Below, in pieces: positions 10,663 through 21,447 of a DNA stretch of 64,000 bases. The translations under genes and the position numbers were made by a program. The notes under the pieces were generated by a model. It had not been told where the DNA came from. It worked only from the letters and a program-made list of their open reading frames with translations, and did no database searches. Each line of letters opens with the position of its first letter. Within the stretch, counting starts at the first letter, position 1. The DNA comes from Rachicladosporium sp. CCFEE 5018 (lineage: Eukaryota > Ascomycota > Dothideomycetes > Cladosporiales > Cladosporiaceae). Where the stretch lies: NCBI GenBank assembly GCA_002077045.2, contig KZ111175.1, positions 72,067 to 136,066 of the forward strand, written 5' to 3'.

Positions 10663-12222
10663 CTACTGGTTTACTGTCTTCTTGGATGCAAATGACGTGG
10701 GGTTCGCAACAAAGTCCGGAATCCGCTGACCAGTCGTAACATCTTGACGAACCAAAGCACCGCCAGCAATCGCATCCACCATGGCCTGCAAGCGGACCGA
10801 ACACTTCATCTTCGTGTTCACCGTCATAGTGCCACACTGGCGCGGTCCAGCGTTCGGATTCGCATCGGTATTGTGAGCCTCGATCAACATGTACCACGCT
10901 ACGGTGCAGCAGCTCTCCAGGAAGCGGCTGTGTGGGTGTAGGGTGATCGACTCCATGTTCGCATTGTAAGCGATCGTTTGATTCTGGAGCCACAATGGCT
11001 TCATCTTCTCAGGAAATGGCTTCGTCGCCTTCGATGGCGGCTCGGTCGGGAGAGGGACATTGAAAGCATCCATCAAAGCCTTGATGCCGTTCAATTTGTC
11101 TGCCTTGACGGCCACCCAGTCGTCCTTACCCTTGATCTGAAGCGGACTGATGTAAGTGGCAATCTTGCTGGCATCGGCAAGAGACAGAGTAGTCGTGATA
11201 TTAGTGTTGATTGTCGGCCACTCAACAACCTCTGCTGGATCATTCGTGGGTGCCGACCGCTTCTGGCGCGCTTTCTTACTCGCACGTGCGCCGTCTGCCG
11301 GGGTAGTGCTGTATGCAAAGGCGTCGGACTCATCTGCATCGTCATCGGCTGGCACGGCGGCCTTGCCTCCAGAACGCGTTGCATGCTTCTTAGCTGGTGT
11401 GCTGTACACCGAATCGACCTTCTTAGTAGCAGCTCTGCGTCTCTTGCTGACCTTGATAACCGGACCATTGCTTGCGTTGCTGTCGTCATCTTCTAGAGCA
11501 ACTCTCTTGCGCTTCTCTCTCAAGTACTGTGGACCGCCATCAACGACTTGCGATTCTTGAGATGCCACTGTGAATGGATGGTCATGCCGTCTGCTCGTAC
11601 CTCGCGCAAGAGGGCGGGGCGCCGCCGGCCGGTGAATAGGGTCGAGCAGACGAGGCGGCGCATTTGTGATGCTGTTCGGCGGCATCTCAGCCGGACGATG
11701 TGTTCTGGAGTTGTCTGCTGAGTTGAAGTCGAACGAGGTTTGTGATGGCGTTGCGCCGCGAAGACCCAGCTGACTGTTGTTCGAAGCAGAGGAAGGAAGT
11801 GGCGATGTATGAGAATCGTGCTTGCCGTTCCAGAGAGCAAAAGGAGGCGGCGCAATCCGGAGGTCACGAAGGTTGTTGTTCGATGATGCAGCACCGAAGA
11901 TCGCGGTCGGAGGATGGATCCGATAGTCGTTCGTGGGAAGAGGAGTATGCAACGCGACTTGAGGGCGGTAGATGTTGTCGTTGAAGAACGCCGAGGTCGT
12001 TGGCGCGCCTTGAGAATCGACTTAGTTGCTGTTGTTGGTTGCGGTCGAGTAAGCAGTAGCTGCGGGTTGATGGTTGTGATGACTCCTGAGGGAAACACCA
12101 AATTCGGAGGGAACGTAGTTGCGGACCGTACGCCACTGATTGTAGCTTGGATCTATGATTTTTGACATGTCGAGATTCTGCAGTGCACGGGGAGACTTGC
12201 GGCCATCATCGAGAGTCAGCAT
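10663..12222 (-). CDS. Tandem family member C (unknown, best preserved)
   Basis: An open frame of at least 429 residues runs from about 11952 to TAG 10663-10665. It has a disordered N-terminus, basic clusters (REKRKR, SKRRR, KKARQKR) that look like nuclear signals, and a C-terminal domain of about 190 residues. Family landmarks are TLSLADASK, FLESCCTVAWYMLIEAH, NPNAGPR, MKCSVRLQAM, VRQDV and PDFVANPTSFASKK. Upstream in the same frame, to ATG 12222, is the shared NLDMSKIIDPSYNQWR segment, but a TAA at 12022-12024 lies between. A 78-nt, frame-keeping intron (12098-12021, weak gtgttt donor, CTTAC branch) could remove it. A further ATG frame at 12488-12257 (MADHNQYSQLVGYGPGLEGD) may be an earlier exon, but its donor phase does not fit. 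No function is known to me. Confidence 0.6.
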
Positions 12223-12488
12223 TCACTATCGTGTGGAGAAGAGAATCGAGACTCACGAGTACGAGTCGCTGTTGCGTTGCCGATATCCGTGATGTATGCG
12301 GGCGCTGCGCTACCCATGAGGAAGAGATTGCTGTTGAACTCGAAGGACCCGCTCTGGTCTGGCACGGCAAGATTGCCATCGTCGGAAAGACTCCCACCGT
12401 GATCAGTGAAGGGCATTTTGGAATGATGGTCACCCTCCAGTCCGGGTCCATAGCCGACGAGTTGCGAATATTGGTTGTGGTCTGCCAT

Positions 12489-13249
12489 GACTGCGGGAGG
12501 GTGTTGATGTACTGGCTGGCGATTGATGGCCGATACTGCCAGTTGGCAAAGCGCGAAGATCGATGGTGCGGCGCTAGATACAAAGAGCTGTGCGCTTCGT
12601 GGTGCACTGCAGTCTGTGTAATGGAGAGTATGTCGAGTGGTGGTGGTCTTTCAGTGGTATCGCAAATTTCTCAAGTAGTCCACCCACGAACAATCGACCT
12701 CGAAAGAGTTGCGCATGTTTCATGTCCAGCGGCCCGCGCCGGATGCTGTAGTGTTATGTGAAGGAGCGATAGTATAGAGGAAGTGACTTTCACAAAGGGA
12801 ACACGAGGGAGGAAGGAACGAAGGAGCGACAAGTCAGCACCACACCGTACACGACCATCGTCGACACTGTGGTATAGAAGGTAGGGAGGAGTAGGGAACA
12901 TGGTATGCATCAAACATACTGCGCAGGTAAATAGCAGAAGATTGCAACTTAGCTGTTATTCCTGTGTTTCACATTTTGTCGCGCATCCTGGCAAGCACTC
13001 GCTGTGTTGTAGCAGTTTCGACGAACATCGAACGCCTTCGACAGTCGTGTGCGGCATCTCTTTCCAGTTGGTGTTGCTGGAGATGTTAGCGATCTGAGAC
13101 CTTAGGCAATTGTTCGGGCTATCACGACACCACCGCAAAGTCGACCAAGGGCAAAAAGGCCGCAGGCATCTGAAGTCAATCTGCTCGCAAAAGCCTCGTC
13201 TGGGCATGTACTTGGAGATGATGCGAGCATGCTCCCCTGGTCACCCATG
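12489..13249. other. Intergenic, family copy C upstream to POL32 3' side
   Basis: About 760 bp. It should contain the promoter of copy C and the terminator of the Pol delta subunit gene. I see no other gene. Confidence 0.35.
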
Positions 13250-14766
13250 CTACTTCTTGCCAAAGAACGACATGATGTTCCCCTGACCGGGCTTGCCAGC
13301 TTTCTTTGCAGCAGCAACACCGCCCTTTGCCATGGCGGCGGGTGCCATCTTTGCCTTCTTCGGCGCAGGCTCATCCTCAGAGAAGGACTCCCAGACAGCT
13401 TCTTCTTTCGTAACTGCAAGAGGTCAGCTGTATCAGGAAAGAGGTCACGAACAGAAGCAGCAACGAACCAAGATAGCCTTCCTCGTCTTTCACTGTCTTC
13501 TTCTTCATCACTCGTCTCCTGCCTCTGCGCCTGCCGTTCTCCACAGTCATAGTCTCCGCCGGCTCCTCGGCAGCCTCAGCCTGTTGCTTAGGCTCAGGTT
13601 CGGTCTGCGAGTCGACAGCAGACTCGGCTGTGTCATCCATAGACTCGTCCTCGGCGTCCATCATAGCCTCAAGCTCGGCTTGACGGTCTTTCCTTAGCTT
13701 GCCAGTACCAGCACGTACTTCAACCTCAGCATCTTCGACTGCATCATTGGCATCGTCATCAGACATGCCACCCATCGGCTCGTCCGCAACGGGCGCAAGT
13801 GCTGGTGACGGTGCAGCTGATGTGTCGGGCGTCTCCTGCTTGGCCTTGCTGCCGCCCTTGGCGAAGGACTTGAAGATATCAGAGCTCTGACGCTTCGTAG
13901 CTGGAGGCTTGCTGGCAGCAGACTTCTTAGCGTTAGAAGTCCCAGTTGGCTCGGGTGTGGCCTTCGCAGAGGATATTGACACATCTGACGCTCTTGATAC
14001 TTGCCGTTCCAGTGAGGCAGGCTTCCCTGCAGTTGCTGTAGGCTTGCTGGCCATCGTAGGCTTCGCAGCTGGTGGCGCCACAGGTGGCGGCGGCCGCTGA
14101 CCTTGTGTCCGGCGTTTCACATTCGGGTCCTGTATCGTGCCGTACTGCTTCCATGCCACAAGCGGATCTTCTGCAGCGTAGGTGGACACGATTCGGCGAT
14201 TGCAGTCCGACAATACCTGAATGTCACTCAAGCTGCCTGGCTGCAAGCTGTAAACATGTATGCCAGAAATTTGCTCAAACGTTGGTTTTGCCTTCCCGAG
14301 ATGTTCCTGTCTGACTAGCAACACACTCCGGGTGGGTGAGTCCTCATCCTCGCCACCGTCTCCAGTCTGCTTGGTCGGTGAACTGCCAGGTATGGGTGGA
14401 CTACTTCGCATGACTGTATCTTCGCCATCCTGACTATGTATGCCATGTGTCTTGGACGTAGACTGAGCTAGCCTTGTGCCTGTAATGAGGTATGTGGCAT
14501 GTACCGAGCTTGGCTTCTTTGCATTCTGCTTGCGGTGAAAGTCGTATAGCATTCTTTGCAGAGGTCAGCCTGTGCTCGTACTGATCATTGCTGCCACTCC
14601 TACTGCTTAGCCAGATTGACATGAACCTTCAGCGCTCTACTGAGTGTCCGGTAGCTCACCTGCCTCTTGTCAGTGACCGAAATATGCAAGGAGCTTGAGA
14701 CGCACTTACGACTTGCTGCTCATTGAGGACGTTGATCGCGAGATACTCGCTATAGTCTTGGGCCAT
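13250..14766 (-). CDS. POL32: DNA polymerase delta subunit 3 (Cdc27/Pol32/POLD3)
   Basis: Four exons give 453 residues: 14766-14710, 14659-14604, 14553-13469 and 13413-13250, with introns of 50, 50 and 55 nt. Exons 1-2 encode MAQDYSEYLAINVLNEQQVV and SYRTLSRALKVHVNLAKQ, continuing into MLYDFHRKQN, the hallmark N-terminal domain that binds the polymerase delta B-subunit. The middle is Ala/Pro/Ser-rich and acidic. The last exon ends with a PCNA-interacting (PIP) box, QGNIMSFF (443-450), followed by GKK and TAG. The protein makes Pol delta processive and is needed for break-induced replication and mutagenic bypass. It is divergent from the tubulin cofactor gene, with 201 bp between start codons. 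Confidence 0.93.
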
Positions 14767-14967
14767 GACGGTCGTACACTTCTGGCCCCTGCTGTCATCT
14801 GATTACCGCCGTGCAAGTGAGGTCGACTCGAGACGCGTAAAGTGAGTCGCGTCGGAAATTCGGGCCGAGTCCAAGCGAGACTGAGACGACACCACCTTGA
14901 CCACTTTAATTACTTTCTCTATCTTGATGTATATTACCGCCGTCAGGTCCTTCACTGCACAGTAAGT
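14767..14967. promoter_or_regulatory. Shared divergent promoter, POL32 / tubulin cofactor D
   Basis: These 201 bp lie between divergent start codons and must carry both promoters. No specific element is recognised. Confidence 0.45.
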
Positions 14968-17900
14968 ATGGAGACTAGTGATGAAGACGACGACATCAGG
15001 CTCGTCAGAGCCTCCGCAACGTTGCTTTCAGATCTCGAAAGCAGCCTGCTTAAGGTCCTCTGGAAGAAGTCCATAACAGGGCGCAGTCATGGTGCTGTGC
15101 ATTCGCGTGTCCGATCGAAAGACCTCGCCTACATCATCAGTCTGGTATCGTCTCTCGATCCTGGTTTTAGTTCTCAGCTCATGGCTCGCGACAGGTCGAG
15201 CCATTTCAAGGCGAACCGCAATGACTTGACGCCAGGCTGAAGTACATTGTCCCTCCCATTGTAGAGGCATGTCTCGAGTATCTGCGCCGACCAACTACGA
15301 AAGCATCTACTGAATATCTCGACACCTTGACTGCTCTGTCGAGTATCCTGTACCATTTGTGCAAGGTAAGGGGTGCAAAGGTCATCGTTGGCTTTTTCAA
15401 CAACGAGCCAAGATACCTGGCCACTATTCTAAGCAGTCTCGAAAGCGTAGCACAAACAGCCAAACAAGATGGAGCCGATTGGCGTACAGCGTATGTGCTG
15501 CTACTATGGCTGTCACATATGCTGTTGGCACCGTTCGATCTTTCGTCCTTCTCTGCAGGTGTGTCGCATCCTATTGCAGTGGAAGGTCCCATCCTACCTT
15601 CAGCACTAGCAACAACTGCAGTGAGAGTCGTCCGACTTGGGCTACGCTACTTATCCGCGTCAACGAAGGCACAAGACGCTGCTGCTTCGATGCTAGCACG
15701 GCTCGTAGCCAGACCTGACATGCAGAAGCTCGGCCTCGCAGGCAGCCTGGTCTCATATGCTATCGGCCTCGTCAATCCAGAGACCGTGCCACAACGTCCG
15801 ATATACGATCAGCTCGGGCCATTGCGCTTGCTAGCAGCACTTTCGAGCTCCTCGGATCTCAGCCATCTAGCACCTTCAATCTACCGAGCGTGCGAGGTCA
15901 TCTGCCGAGCAGACAGCACTAATCCTCTATCTACGAATGCTATTGGAAAGCGTTTGGTCGTCAAGATCTTCCGCAATACTGCCATACTAAGCCTGCGTGC
16001 GCCCGGAAATGCAAGTGAGCTCCGTAGCTTTGCCGAGAGCACGAGCATACTGGAAGACGTGATCGACCACCTCCTGACTTCGCTAGGAGATCGTGATACT
16101 CCAGTGCGTTACGCGGCCGCGAAAGCTATGAGCCTGATAATATCAGCGTTGCCGCCTGATATGGGCCACGACATCATCCAAGCGGTCGTTGAGAGCTTCT
16201 GCGGAGGCATGTCTCGGACCGGAACCCTCACAGACTATCATACGGTCAACGCACTGAAATGGCATGGTCTCACCTTGGCACTCTCACATGCACTGTTCAA
16301 GCGATCTGCTTCGACTGAGCAGCTGCCCGAGATACTTGAAGTCCTTGTCGCTGCGCTGAACTTCGAGCAACGTGCCGCGACGGGCAGCAGCATTGGTACG
16401 AATGTCCGCGACGCAGCAAACTTCGGGATATGGTCCCTGTCGCGTAGATATACTACGAGCGAGCTGCTTGCTGTCGATAGTGGCAATCTGAGCTTCGTGG
16501 AGTGGAACGTCAAGGCCATCAGCGTCATACAAGCAATGGCCACACAGCTCATACTCGCGGCCTGCTCAGACCCAGCAGGTAACGTCCGACGAGGCTCCTC
16601 TGCCGCTTTGCAAGAGCTTATAGGACGACATCCGAATCGGGTGATTGAAGGCATTTCGCTTGTGCAAGTCGTAGACTATCAAGCCGTCGGTCTGCGCCGA
16701 AGAGGGTTGATCGACGTGGCTGCCGCTGCTGCAAGACTCGATCACAGCTACTGGGAAGCACTGGTCAATGATATAGTCGGCTGGAGAGGTCTGGGCTCTG
16801 CGGACGTCGTATCACGTGAAGCTGCTGCAGACTCGCTGGCGAGATTGGCAGCGATGAGTACTGATGGCTACATCCATGTCGCATCGGCGCTGAAGAAAGA
16901 CTCAAAATAGCCAAGGCGACACAGAGCGAAGTTATCCACGGACTCATGTCAACAATGGCTCACATGTTAGAGATCATGCTTCGGACGACGGAGCTCCAAA
17001 CACCGGCGACCGCGGACATTCACCGCCGCTATTGGGGTGCTGTCGTGGAGAACCAGATAGTCACGGCGGACTTCACTCCACGAAACCTGAAGTCTGAGCT
17101 CCATCCAGCGCTCGCACAACTAGCCGCAGCAGTGTGTCAATGCGAGATCAATCGTTCGTCAGAGGATCCAGCAGATGAGCCACAGGTCCCCGACCAACTC
17201 ATGCTTTATATAGACCGGCTGCTATCTCGTCAGGAATCAGCTATACTGCTAGTCATACCTCCACTGGTCCGGCCACTGTTTGAGCTCTTGCGACTAACCG
17301 AGACTCCGCTTGGAAGCTTAGGAGCACGTTTACTGAGCGAGCAAGTTGCTGTAGACGGTACGAAGGCAACACTCGGAGGCGCTGGGCGGGCTATCGCGCT
17401 GGGTGCCCTAACCTCGCGCTACGGCGCAGGATTGGAAGGCGAATCCACTGCGCTCACAGTGTCTACCCTAGGCACACTGACCATAGCAAGGGCCGTAGAC
17501 TGGAGAGTCATTGCTGCACGAGCACTGGAACTTGCTCTGCAAGACTTGGGCGATGGCTTGGCCACCGCTCCAGAAGACGTCGTCTCAAAGCTTGTCAGTG
17601 CAATTCACACCGGACTCAACGACTACACAGTGGATGAACGAGGTGACATTGGCTCCCTTGTCCGACTGCAAACACTAGACTGCGCATCCCACTTTCTGCA
17701 GCTCTGGAGAGGAATGCCTACAGAACAGGCGCATGACGGCTCAGGCCCTCCACAGAGGCGCTGGATATCGGAAAGCCAGCTGCTCCTAGCCGACATCCTG
17801 CGACTCTCGCTCGAGAAGCTTGACCGAGTGCGCAGCAAAGCTGCACTGTGCAGACGCGATCAATTCACCGAGATGTCAATACCTGACTTCGCAGAGCTTC

Positions 17901-18598
17901 CACACGGCATCGTATACATCGCCCTTGCACTCGAGCCGCTCTGTCAGCCCAGCTCGCCTCCCTGGGCGATTCGTTCGCTGGTCGAGGGTGCCATCTCAGT
18001 TGCCGGCGGAGGCGCAGAGACGCTTTTGCAGCTCTCGCGTCAGGAGCTCGTGGGACTGCTGAGCCAGGCAGATCCCGAGTACCTCCACACTTTCCTTACA
18101 ACCTACCTCGCCATCCTCCGCGATCTCATTTCCACCCCAAGCCAAGACACAACTCTCGCCACCACATCTCCTCACCTCATCCTCCCCGCTCTCAACCTTC
18201 TCGCCTACCTCCTCTCTACCTCCCTCCCCTCCCTTCTCCTCACCCACGCGTCACCCTATCCCTGGCGATTGCTCCTCTCAACGATCCAGCATCTCCACCA
18301 CAAGTCTAGCGACATACCGCGTCTGCTTGTCTGCACGGACATATACCTGCACCTTGCTGCTATCCCAGCTGTGCGTGTGGAGGTGCTGAAGAAGCTGCTT
18401 AGCATGCTGAAGACCAATCCGTTCCCGAGGGTGAGGGTTGCTGTTGCAGAGGCGTTATGGGTCATCGGGAGAGACGAGAAGGAGGTGAAGGGGATGGGGA
18501 AGGTGGACTGGACGGGGAAGGGGTCCGATGGAAAGGGGAGGAGGGAAGAGGTGCTGGGAGACATCGGCAATTGGGTGGAGGGAATGAGCACAACATGA
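14968..18598 (+). pseudogene. TBCD: Tubulin-folding cofactor D (TBCD/Alp1/Cin1), interrupted by TGA and a frameshift
   Basis: Exon 1 is 14968-15144 (RLVRASATLLSDLESSL), the intron 15145-15194 (50 nt), and exon 2 15195-18598. The HEAT-repeat protein would be about 1193 residues, the family length. It helps fold and dissociate alpha/beta-tubulin. Landmarks are EPFQGEPQ-stop-LDARLKYIVPP, GRSVFSPARs-type HEAT helices, the WRGLGS segment and the C-terminal NPFPRVRVAVAEALW. Two lesions are seen. An in-frame TGA at 15222-15224 falls where the family has Leu in the PQLLD motif. One base is missing in the A-run at 16896-16898, after which homology resumes in the next frame (RLKIAKATQSEVIHGL). No alternative intron keeps the conserved residues. 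It is either a decayed copy or two consensus errors; everything else is well preserved. Confidence 0.8.
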
Positions 18599-19191
18599 AG
18601 CGCTCTAGGTCACCGCCATGGAGCTGTGAATTGCCAGCACTAAGACCAAGGCTGTGGTCCCTGCGCAAGTCACTACAGAGCTCGACTAGGCAAGAAAGGG
18701 CCAATGCTCTACATCTTAACGGTCACTTCCCTCTCCGTACGCAATCATCCCCCTGAACGCTTCCCCCAACTGTTCATGCAGTGCGCGAGACGTGCAGAAG
18801 CTCCACACGCAGACACCACTACTGTCGACTCCTTCTCCCTACCAAGTATGATCACGCTCGACTACTCCTGGAAGAACCCGTGCTGGGCGTCCCTCGATAA
18901 CATCCTCCTCGGGCGAATCTGCAGTCAACTTCATGATGATGTTGTCCTCCTGACCTTACAGCACAAGGAATAGTCCTTGACTTCGATCCTCGCCCTCCAT
19001 GCGGTAGGGGTTTCGCCTGCCAGCCACGTCTTTCATTATGGCGAGACGTGTCCGAGATCTAGTATGTCTGGTAAACAGGCTCCACGATGAACGTTGGTTG
19101 CTGCCTCCTCTCTGTCCCTTTATCCAGTCGATCTAGTGGATGGTCGTTGTACGGCTCCTCTGCCGTCCTGACAGAGCCCTTCCTGCAACGT
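18599..19191. other. Convergent intergenic region
   Basis: About 590 bp between convergent genes; terminators are expected. No gene is supported. Confidence 0.35.
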
Positions 19192-19791
19192 TCAAGGCAG
19201 CAAAGGCTCATAGTACTCTCTCTCACACATCCTCAACCACTCAATCTCCTGCTCCGCCTCCCTAAACCGCTCCACGAGCCCCCGATTAGCAGACTTAGCA
19301 CCCGCAAACTCCGTAGTCATGACATTAATCCGCTTCGACGCCGCCCTCAACCGAATCTCCATCTTCTCCACCTTTCCCCCCGCCCGTTTCGCCCCCCTCA
19401 ACTTCCTCCTCATCCGTAAAGGCCCCTCTTCACTCGGCTCTAGAGATCTAGCCCTCTGCTTGAGCCCTAGCCTCCACCTCATTCGCTGTAAGCGGCTCTT
19501 GTCAATCTTGAATCCATCCTGTGCTAGCAGCTTTAAGGTCTCCTCATCCGAGCACTGGACTTTATGGTGTAGCTGGATTATGCTCGCGTTGAGCTCAGTG
19601 TCCTTGGCGTAGTAGCCTGCGATGCAGATGTTGGGTTCGGCGAGGAAGCGGCTGAGGGTGCGGATGTCGATTTCGACGTTGTGGAAGGAGCGCAGGCGTA
19701 AGATGACTTCGGCCCGGTGGAGCTTCTCGTCCTCGAATCAGGTGCGGATTTCGTCGGTGTAGGGCTCGAGATGGATTCTTGGGCGCGGCAT
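19192..19791 (-). pseudogene. Fungal HTH DNA-binding-like protein with premature TGA
   Basis: ATG 19791 begins MPRPRIHLEPYTDEIRT, a start seen in fungal Clr5-like/HTH proteins (from memory). An in-frame TGA follows at 19738-19740. The same frame then continues for 181 residues (FEDEKLHRAEVILRLRSFHN, IIQLHHKVQCSDEETLKLLA, IDKSRLQRMRWRLGLKQRA) to a stop at 19192. Two helix-turn-helix-like segments are followed by a basic coiled-coil-like tail. The TGA most simply comes from a CGA arginine codon (C to T at CpG) in the run DEIRT-R-FEDE. The protein would be 199 residues if intact. The role is unknown; DNA binding is inferred from the HTH pattern and basic charge. Confidence 0.55.
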
Positions 19792-20062
19792 GGCTGGAGC
19801 AGTAGGTGGAGGCGCGGAAAGGCGCACAGCCTGGGGCGGTGATGTAGCCTGTGCAGCAGCGGGAAATGCAGGTGTAAGTACACGGTGGAGTGAGAGCTCC
19901 TTGATCGTACCTTGTGCGGACAAACTTTCGACGATTATGAGTGAATGCCCTATCTCTCTGAATGCACTCCCTCATCCTCTCCATCACAACTACAATCTGA
20001 TAGATCGCTTTATACGGCAGCCATAAGGGCGTATCAAAGCACAGCGCTCGTAGTCCATCAAC

Positions 20063-20960
20063 ATGGAAGACGCAGACACACCTCCATCCGCAACGTTCGT
20101 ACATTGCACATCGTACGAACGAGCGCGAGGAGAAGTATAAGTGCTGACCTTTTCGTAGTGTCTACGTACGCTCTCATATTCACTACCATCACCTCTCGCC
20201 TCCCCTCGCCTAACGTGCTACTTTCTTAGGTCCGCAACCTCGACGAACGAATCAAGATCCCTGCCTTGATCGAAGCCCTCCATGGCGTCTTCGACGAGTT
20301 CGGCGAGATCGTCGACATCATCGCGAAGCGAAGCAACAAGCGCAAAGGGCAAGCCTTCATAGTGTACACGACTGCCGAGGCTGCGCAGGAGGCTATAGAT
20401 GAGCTGCAGGGGTTTGAGCTGTTCGGGAAGCAGATCGGGCTGGAGTTCGCGAGGACGAGGAGTGATGCTACAGTTGAGAAGGAGGATGGGGAGGAGGGGT
20501 TGGAGGCGCATAAGAAGCATAGGTTGGCTGAGAAAGGTTAGCAGCACTGTTGCGCGACTGGACGGCGAGCATTGACAACATGGTAGAGCGCAAACAAGCA
20601 CTCGAAGCCGCTGAACTAGCTCGCGCGCCCAAACGCCCTGCCGACACCGAGGAGCTGCCCGATCGGCCTTCCAAGACTGCCAAACCCACTGCTGCAAATG
20701 CAGTGATACCGGACGAGTACCTCCCGCCTGCCAAGACTCTCTTCTTGCAAGAGCTGCCCGAGGACTATGGCCATGCTGCCCTGGAGATTGTGTTTAAGAG
20801 GTTTCCAGGCTTCAGGGAGATTCGACTTGTGCCGACGAGGAAGACGATCGCGTTCGTGGAGTACGAGGACGAAGCGGCTGCGATCACTGCGAAGGAGGCG
20901 GTCACGGGGATGGCGATGGGAGGACAGCCGATCAAGGTCAGCTATCAGAGGCAGAGGTAG
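20063..20960 (+). CDS. U1A/U2B''-family snRNP protein (two RRMs)
   Basis: Four exons give 239 residues: 20063-20094, 20159-20165 (7 nt), 20230-20536 and 20587-20960. Introns are 64, 64 and 50 nt; the first uses a gttcgt donor, a type also used by the third POL32 intron. The spliced start reads SATVYVRNLDERIK, restoring RNP2 (VYVRNL). RRM1 covers about 10-88 with RNP1 KGQAFIVY. After a Lys/Ala-rich linker (HKKHRLAEKERKQALEAAE), RRM2 covers about 165-239 (TLFLQELPEDYG, TIAFVEYED). The protein binds stem-loops of U1 or U2 snRNA in the spliceosome. Sequence alone does not separate U1A from U2B''. Confidence 0.88.
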
Positions 20961-21447
20961 AGGGATGGAGGTCAAGGGAGTGATCGTGCGTGTTAAGAGG
21001 AATTGTTGTCTCGTGGGCCTTGCGATGCTGCGACACGTGAGGCAGAAGTAGCTCACCGTGCCCGGCTATGGCTCATCGAACGTAATTCTTGAAGAGCTGT
21101 CAGTCTTCTCAAATCTACCTTGCTGCCTTCATCTTTAGCAGCCCGTCAAGCCCATTGCATGATATCGCTGTGACTGCTCCTTCGCAGATCGACTCTAAGC
21201 AGACAGCTTTCCAATCGCACATCAGTACCTTTGCTCGCGTGCGCGAAACTTTATGAAGTGACCTCATGCAAACGCATTGGGCAGGTGCTGCCGTGGCGAT
21301 ATGAGCAGTCGACTCTCTTCCAATGCCATGCCATGCTCTGCTCTTATTCCCAAGACGTGACACCTTCCACGGTCCTTTCATGATGGGTCTGCAAGTCTGA
21401 GGTAGTAATTCGATCTCAGCTTGCATACAGCTACAAACATTGCAGCC
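20961..21447. other. Intergenic, snRNP gene to transporter
   Basis: About 490 bp holding the snRNP-gene terminator and the promoter of the MFS gene. No gene is supported on either strand. Confidence 0.35.

Noticed and set aside
5862..12488. Repeat-induced point mutation (RIP) as the cause of decay in the tandem family
   Set aside because: The region is not visibly AT-rich, paralogues are too diverged for recent RIP, and several lesions are indels; at most two stops fit C to T at CpA.
15195..19791. Recoding of TGA as a sense codon in this genome
   Set aside because: TGA ends other clean genes here (for example the DHA1 transporter at 22935 and Syf1 at 24484), and TAA/TAG interruptions also occur.
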